Assembly: GCA_046758865.1 (NCBI GenBank)
Contig: JBHIBD010000020.1
Coordinates: 1-34,731, forward strand
Source of the DNA: JBHIBD01 sp046758865
GTDB lineage: Bacteria; Planctomycetota; Brocadiia; Brocadiales; Bathyanammoxibiaceae
Reading direction: 5' to 3'
DNA: 34,731 nucleotides
Shown here: positions 31,160 to 34,731 of the stretch, piece by piece
Layout of the letters: each line of letters starts with the position of its first letter
Position numbering within the stretch: the first letter of the stretch is position 1
Notes under the pieces: model-generated
The model's input: only the letters and a program-made list of their open reading frames with translations
Told to the model about the DNA's origin: nothing
Database searches by the model: none
Made by a program: the position numbers and the translations under genes

Positions 31160-32449
31160 ATGTATACCTACGAAAAAAAGGTTCTACGTAACGGACTCCG
31201 TGTGCTTTATATACGCATGCCACATGTCCATTCAATCGTGATGGCGGCATACATAGGCATTGGGTCCCGTTATGAGGAGGATGAGAAGCTCGGCCTCTCT
31301 CACCTCCTTGAGCACATGCTTTTTAGGGGCCCCACGGGCTTCAAGGATTCGCTTGAGTTGCTACAGGCGGTGGATGATATCGGTGGCGAGATAGATGCAT
31401 ATACTTCTCCCGAGCATTCTGCCATACTAATACAGGTACACAAGAAGCACAGTAAGAGGGCACTTGAAATGCTGGGAAGTATACTCTTAGGTGGAAACTT
31501 CAGAGAAGGAGATATATATACCGAAAAACATATCATTCAGGAAGAGATAAACCAATTTATGGACAATAAGGGCGATTATGTATGTATTGACGACATATCT
31601 TATAATCTTATGTGGAAGACTGGTTCGCTAAACTCTGTCTCATTTGGTGACAAAAAAACCATCGCCAATATATCGAAAGCTGATTTGGAGGACTATTATG
31701 ATAGGTTCTTCGTGCCAGAAAATGTCGTATTATGTATAAGTGGGAATTTTAATAAGGAAAAGGTGCAGAGCTGGGTAGAGGGTGTATTTGGTGGGTTTCG
31801 TGGCAAGCTAACTGTAAGTAAACCACCGCTCATAGTAGAACAAAAGGCTCCAAAATGCATCTTTAAAAAGATTTCGTCGCAGACAACCCGCTTCAAACTT
31901 TGTCACAAGGCCTATCCATATAAGCACCCTGATGTCCTGACAACACTTCTTATTGCCGATGTATTGGGAGGGGGTATAGGCTCTAGACTGCCCTCCTACG
32001 TAAGGGAACGCTTGGGGCTGGTTTACGAGATTGCCACCTACCCAACACTCTTTTCAGACGTAGGTTCAGTTGACATATATACATCTACAAAAAAGACTAA
32101 CTTTGAGAAAACTGTAACGGCCGTAATGGACGAGGTCAATAAACTTGTAGAGAGTGGCGTCTCGCAAGACGAACTCAGGCGCACAGAGGAGAGGGTTTAT
32201 AGCCAAATGCAGTTTACTATGGATAGTCCACTGGCCATGGCTAACTGGTTTGGGGCGGAAGAGTTGTTAATAAAGCCTGCGGAACCGGATAGACCTGAGA
32301 TTCAGGCACAAAAGGTACACAATGTAACACCAGAAGAGGTTTCTAGGGTAATACGAGAGGTATTTGTACCAGAGAGGCGCAATTTGGTGGTGGTGGGCCC
32401 AATCGGTTTGTGGGAGAGAAAAAGGGTGAGGAAGCTACTCGAGGGATAG
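31160..32449 (+). CDS. M16-family zinc metallopeptidase
   Basis: This 429-residue protein has the inverted zinc motif HLLEH (H48, E51, H52) and the third ligand glutamate in EEINQ about 76 residues later. The second, inactive-type half is seen from about residue 215, with the GGGIGSRLPSYVRERLGLVYE motif split over R/Y typical of M16B processing peptidases. No signal peptide is visible, so it would be cytoplasmic or peripheral. The usual bacterial role is degradation or maturation of short peptides. It is translationally linked to purN (2-bp gap) and converges with the XRE-type regulator, 5 bp away. Confidence 0.92.
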   Translation: MYTYEKKVLRNGLRVLYIRMPHVHSIVMAAYIGIGSRYEEDEKLGLSHLLEHMLFRGPTGFKDSLELLQAVDDIGGEIDAYTSPEHSAILIQVHKKHSKRALEMLGSILLGGNFREGDIYTEKHIIQEEINQFMDNKGDYVCIDDISYNLMWKTGSLNSVSFGDKKTIANISKADLEDYYDRFFVPENVVLCISGNFNKEKVQSWVEGVFGGFRGKLTVSKPPLIVEQKAPKCIFKKISSQTTRFKLCHKAYPYKHPDVLTTLLIADVLGGGIGSRLPSYVRERLGLVYEIATYPTLFSDVGSVDIYTSTKKTNFEKTVTAVMDEVNKLVESGVSQDELRRTEERVYSQMQFTMDSPLAMANWFGAEELLIKPAEPDRPEIQAQKVHNVTPEEVSRVIREVFVPERRNLVVVGPIGLWERKRVRKLLEG

Positions 32450-32454
32450 TTTGC

Positions 32455-33324
32455 TCAAGAACGCACTTGACGCTGGTCTTCAAGGCGGGCTGTCAGATCT
32501 TTTACTAGTGTATCAAGGAATTCTGATACCTGTTCCCTTGTCTTTAGTTTGCAAGTGTCCCACAGGGCAGTAAATTCCTGGTTAAAGGCCTTTACCAGGC
32601 CCGGGTTCCTGGAGACAAAAAAGCAGGTCTCTCCGTTAAGTATAAGCCTCTTCCCGTATATCGCGAAGGATATTTTAGGCGGTTGCTCTACGATTCGTAT
32701 CTCCAAGCTGTCTTTGTATTTGCCTATTCTTTCGATTATCAGTTCTAACTGACTTATCCTTTCCTCACAAGGTATTTCATTACATTTACCTTCTCCTTTG
32801 GAATAACCGATTATACTAGGCATGTAACAGATCTCTTTACTAACATATCCACCGGATTCAAACAGTTCCACCCTCTTTTTCCAGTCACTGATATGTTCAC
32901 GGCTGCTAGGATGCCCTCTTTGTTCTTCCAGGACTATATTAGACAATTTTGTGTGGTGTATACGACTGAAGAAGGGTAGCACTATCTTTCGAAGCCCTAC
33001 CATCCCAGAGCTACTGTCCCTTATTTCCCGTTCCCACTCATAAATAATTTTTGATCTCTCCTCTTTAGTAGAAACCATTAGTACTCGATCTTCGGTCTCA
33101 AATATACTATCTATGCTCACACCAAATACGGTAGCTATGTTATAAAGGACATTTGCCTTAGGACTTCTCAGCCCTTTTTCATATTCGTATAAACTCTGGA
33201 CTCTAGTTATATTCACCTTCTGGCTGAATTCTTGTGCAGTAAGCCCAGTTTTCTCCCTTAGCTTCTTTATATTCCTACCAATATCCTTTACCAATTGGTT
33301 GTCTGATTGCAGGTTCTCAACCAA
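32455..33324 (-). CDS. XRE-type transcriptional regulator with C-terminal unknown domain
   Basis: Residues 12 to about 75 form a helix-turn-helix of the Cro/CI type (IKKLREKTGLTAQEFS... YEYEKGLRSPKANVLYNIA). The remaining 210 residues are unlike any family I can name, but a helical stretch (about 85-180) and a pocket-like strand region (KISFAIYGKRLILNGE) suggest a ligand or effector domain. The start is a TTG with a strong ribosome site (GGAGGG 8 bp before). It is third in a minus-strand group after a histidine kinase and a response regulator, with a 42-bp gap, so the three may form one signalling unit. Confidence 0.8.
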   Translation of the reverse strand: MVENLQSDNQLVKDIGRNIKKLREKTGLTAQEFSQKVNITRVQSLYEYEKGLRSPKANVLYNIATVFGVSIDSIFETEDRVLMVSTKEERSKIIYEWEREIRDSSSGMVGLRKIVLPFFSRIHHTKLSNIVLEEQRGHPSSREHISDWKKRVELFESGGYVSKEICYMPSIIGYSKGEGKCNEIPCEERISQLELIIERIGKYKDSLEIRIVEQPPKISFAIYGKRLILNGETCFFVSRNPGLVKAFNQEFTALWDTCKLKTREQVSEFLDTLVKDLTARLEDQRQVRS

Positions 33325-33366
33325 CGTTTAGTCCCTCCAGGTCTTAGAACGTCCTTACTCTAACCA

Positions 33367-33735
33367 TCAACATTGACCGATGCCCTTTCTTATTTCTTCC
33401 AGCAAGTCTTCCTTGGCGAAGGGTTTCTCCAAATATGACACATGCCCTAGCGCCTTTGTACAAGCATAAGCTTCTTTCTTGAATACGCTTACAAATATTA
33501 CTGGTACCTCTTTATACATGGGAGACTTTCTGAGAAGTGCGAAAAGACGGTCCCCCGTCGGTTCTTCCATAATAATATCAAGGATTATTAAGTCAAATCG
33601 CTTTTCCTTAATCCTTGTGATACCCTCTTTCCCGCTGGAGACTATTGTGAGATTGTAATCCTCTCCTTTGAGCATCTCTTTGTAAAAGCCCTGTATCTCC
33701 TGGTCGTCTTCTACTATGAGTATCTCCTTGGTCAT
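33367..33735 (-). CDS. Single-domain response regulator
   Basis: This is a 122-residue receiver domain (CheY-like) with acidic pair D10/D11, phospho-acceptor D53 (LIILDIIM), S83 and K104 (LEKPF). There is no output domain, so it must act through a partner protein or another receiver, as in phosphorelays. The chosen ATG (33735) has GGGAGGG 4-5 bp upstream; an ATG 12 bp further upstream would overlap that ribosome site. It follows the kinase gene with a 17-bp gap and precedes the XRE regulator. Confidence 0.9.
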   Translation of the reverse strand: MTKEILIVEDDQEIQGFYKEMLKGEDYNLTIVSSGKEGITRIKEKRFDLIILDIIMEEPTGDRLFALLRKSPMYKEVPVIFVSVFKKEAYACTKALGHVSYLEKPFAKEDLLEEIRKGIGQC

Positions 33736-33752
33736 TTGCCCTCCCATTTAAA

Positions 33753-34457
33753 CTACACGGGTAGTGTAAACCTGAAGGTAGCGCCTTTGTTTCGGCCTTT
33801 TGATTCGACCCAAATCTCACCTCCATGCCTTTCAATTGTACTCTTGCAAACAAACAGGCCTATCCCGGGGCGGGTGAATCCTCCTGTATCTTCGGTGAAA
33901 GGTTCGAACAGCCTACTTATGTACTCATTATTCGTGTCCAGGCCAATTCCAGTGTCACTCACAGAAACCTCAACCTGAGACGGAAGGGTCCGAACAGAGA
34001 CCCTCACGTGGCCTTTATCAGTGAACTTTAGTGCATTGCCCAGGAGGTTTATTAACGCATTGTATATCTTTTGGCTGTCCCCTGGTACGGTGGGTATATC
34101 CTTTGGTAGGGAGCTTACCAGCTCAATGCCTTTCCTTTCTGCCTCCCCTTGAACCTCCTTAAGGGCGCATGAGACTAATTCTCCCAATATGACATTGTCC
34201 TTTTTTAACTTAGCGTGGCAATAATTGAGGCTAAAGAGGTCCAATGTATTTTGCACGTTATGTTTGAGTCTGTGGATGCTGCTAATAAGGGTGTCGTAGA
34301 CCTCCGCTCTTTTCTGTGCATCCTTGTTGTCGTTCGCCTTAAAGACCTTTTCGTGAAGACGAAGACTCATTTCCATTTTGGCAAGGGGCGATCTAAGCTC
34401 ATGAGACAAATATCTTATAAGGGAGTCACCAGGACCGAATATCTTATTTTTGGCCAT
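33753..34457 (-). CDS. Soluble sensor-less histidine kinase
   Basis: This is a 234-residue HisKA plus HATPase_c protein. The H-box is RYLSHELRSPLAKME with phospho-histidine H19, only 18 residues from the start, so no sensor, PAS or membrane segment precedes it. N-box NALINLLGNALKFT (137/141), G1 box DTGIGL (168-173), F-box LFEPF and G2 box GIGLFV are all intact. Input must come from another protein. The ATG has GAGGG about 7 bp upstream. It is the first gene of the minus-strand kinase-receiver-XRE group. Confidence 0.9.
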   Translation of the reverse strand: MAKNKIFGPGDSLIRYLSHELRSPLAKMEMSLRLHEKVFKANDNKDAQKRAEVYDTLISSIHRLKHNVQNTLDLFSLNYCHAKLKKDNVILGELVSCALKEVQGEAERKGIELVSSLPKDIPTVPGDSQKIYNALINLLGNALKFTDKGHVRVSVRTLPSQVEVSVSDTGIGLDTNNEYISRLFEPFTEDTGGFTRPGIGLFVCKSTIERHGGEIWVESKGRNKGATFRFTLPV

Positions 34458-34569
34458 TTAGAGACCCTCGGGAAAGGTTGTGTCAAGGAACATGTTAACA
34501 GGCCAAACGGCAAAAATCAACACATGCTGAATCAACGGTTCAAGAAGACATGTGGCTTCTGAAATCTAC

Positions 34570-34624
34570 CAAAAAAGAAAGGGAGCAGTCATATAGAAGA
34601 CGCATCCTCTATATACTGTCCCTT
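34570..34624 (-). terminator. Terminator downstream of the cytochrome-like gene
   Basis: On the minus strand, stems AAGGGA, CAGT and ATATAGA (34624-34608) pair with their complements (34597-34579) across a 10-nt loop with two single-base bulges, then a TTTCTTTTTT-type run follows. It lies between the cytochrome-like gene and the kinase gene, so these are separate transcripts. Confidence 0.75.
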
Positions 34625-34674
34625 CCCCCCCGCACCAAATAGCGGGGTAAAACGATCCGTACTTTTCAGGGCGC

Positions 34675-34731
34675 TCAGAGGGCCTTCATGAACTCCACTA
34701 TGTCTTGGAGCTCTTGCTGACTCAGGTGGGA
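34675..34731 (-). CDS. C-terminal end of a possible c-type cytochrome (partial)
   Basis: Only the last 18 codons are in the window, reading SHLSQQELQDIVEFMKAL and then a TGA stop (34677-34675). This tail, an amphipathic last helix with an I/LVEFxxxL pattern, is typical of c-type cytochromes and di-heme peroxidases. The gene starts beyond the right edge. Confidence 0.55.
   Translation of the reverse strand, partial: SHLSQQELQDIVEFMKAL

Overview
The window looks like a chromosomal piece from a Gram-negative, hopanoid-making bacterium with a largely anaerobic or microaerobic metabolism. The signs are a four-subunit pyruvate:ferredoxin oxidoreductase, several radical SAM enzymes, a molybdopterin oxidoreductase, a siroheme/ferredoxin sulfite-reductase-like protein, an Rrf2 regulator with cluster-type cysteines, and hopanoid side-chain genes (hpnJ, hpnK, hpnI). 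A deep-branching Gram-negative lineage (for example Planctomycetota/anammox-like, Nitrospirota or Desulfobacterota) would fit, but no rRNA gene is present and I cannot place it. I see no phage genes, transposase, CRISPR array or tRNA.

Layout. 1-0.9 kb: a membrane-anchored TPR protein. 0.9-3.9 kb (minus): porC-porD-porA-porB operon. 4.1-6.6 kb (minus): Rrf2 regulator, DASS/SLC13 anion transporter and universal stress protein; the Rrf2 gene has a near-perfect sigma-70 promoter with a 20-bp palindrome at the start site. 7.0-10.4 kb (plus): hpnJ, an extra radical SAM gene and hpnK, converging with hpnI (minus). 11.6-16.9 kb (plus): a promoter followed by a six-gene operon: a zinc phospholipase-C-like protein, a split phosphonopyruvate decarboxylase, PhnW-like transaminase, a nucleotidyltransferase, and a fused nucleotidyltransferase-like/CDP-alcohol phosphotransferase. 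This reads as making 2-aminoethylphosphonate, activating it with CTP and putting it on a lipid. PEP mutase, the first step, is not in the window. 17.0-20.5 kb: an orphan molybdopterin oxidoreductase and NADP-isocitrate dehydrogenase, separated by REP-like hairpins. 20.6-24.0 kb: a translationally coupled cassette (TIM-barrel isomerase-like, B12-type radical SAM, UPF0104 flippase-like membrane protein) ended by a strong terminator.

24.3-27.3 kb: a MITE-like element, then a sulfur cluster: sulfite-reductase/ferredoxin-like protein, CysM-type cysteine synthase, JAMM metalloprotease and TusA-like sulfur carrier. 27.3-30.1 kb (minus): rarA and a FAD-dependent geranylgeranyl-reductase-like enzyme. 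30.1-30.5 kb: no protein gene, but a 6S-RNA-like structure and a second structured stretch ending in a rho-independent terminator. 30.5-32.4 kb: purN and an M16 peptidase. 32.5-34.5 kb (minus): an input-less histidine kinase, an output-less response regulator and an XRE-type regulator. The right edge holds the last residues of a protein whose tail resembles a c-type cytochrome.

The strongest candidates for new biology are the neighbouring hopanoid-headgroup and aminophosphonate-lipid operons (7-17 kb), the uncharacterised isomerase/B12-radical SAM/flippase cassette (20.6-24 kb), the CysM-JAMM-TusA sulfur cluster with its unusual siroheme-type protein (24.5-27.3 kb), and the structured RNA region next to purN (30.1-30.5 kb).
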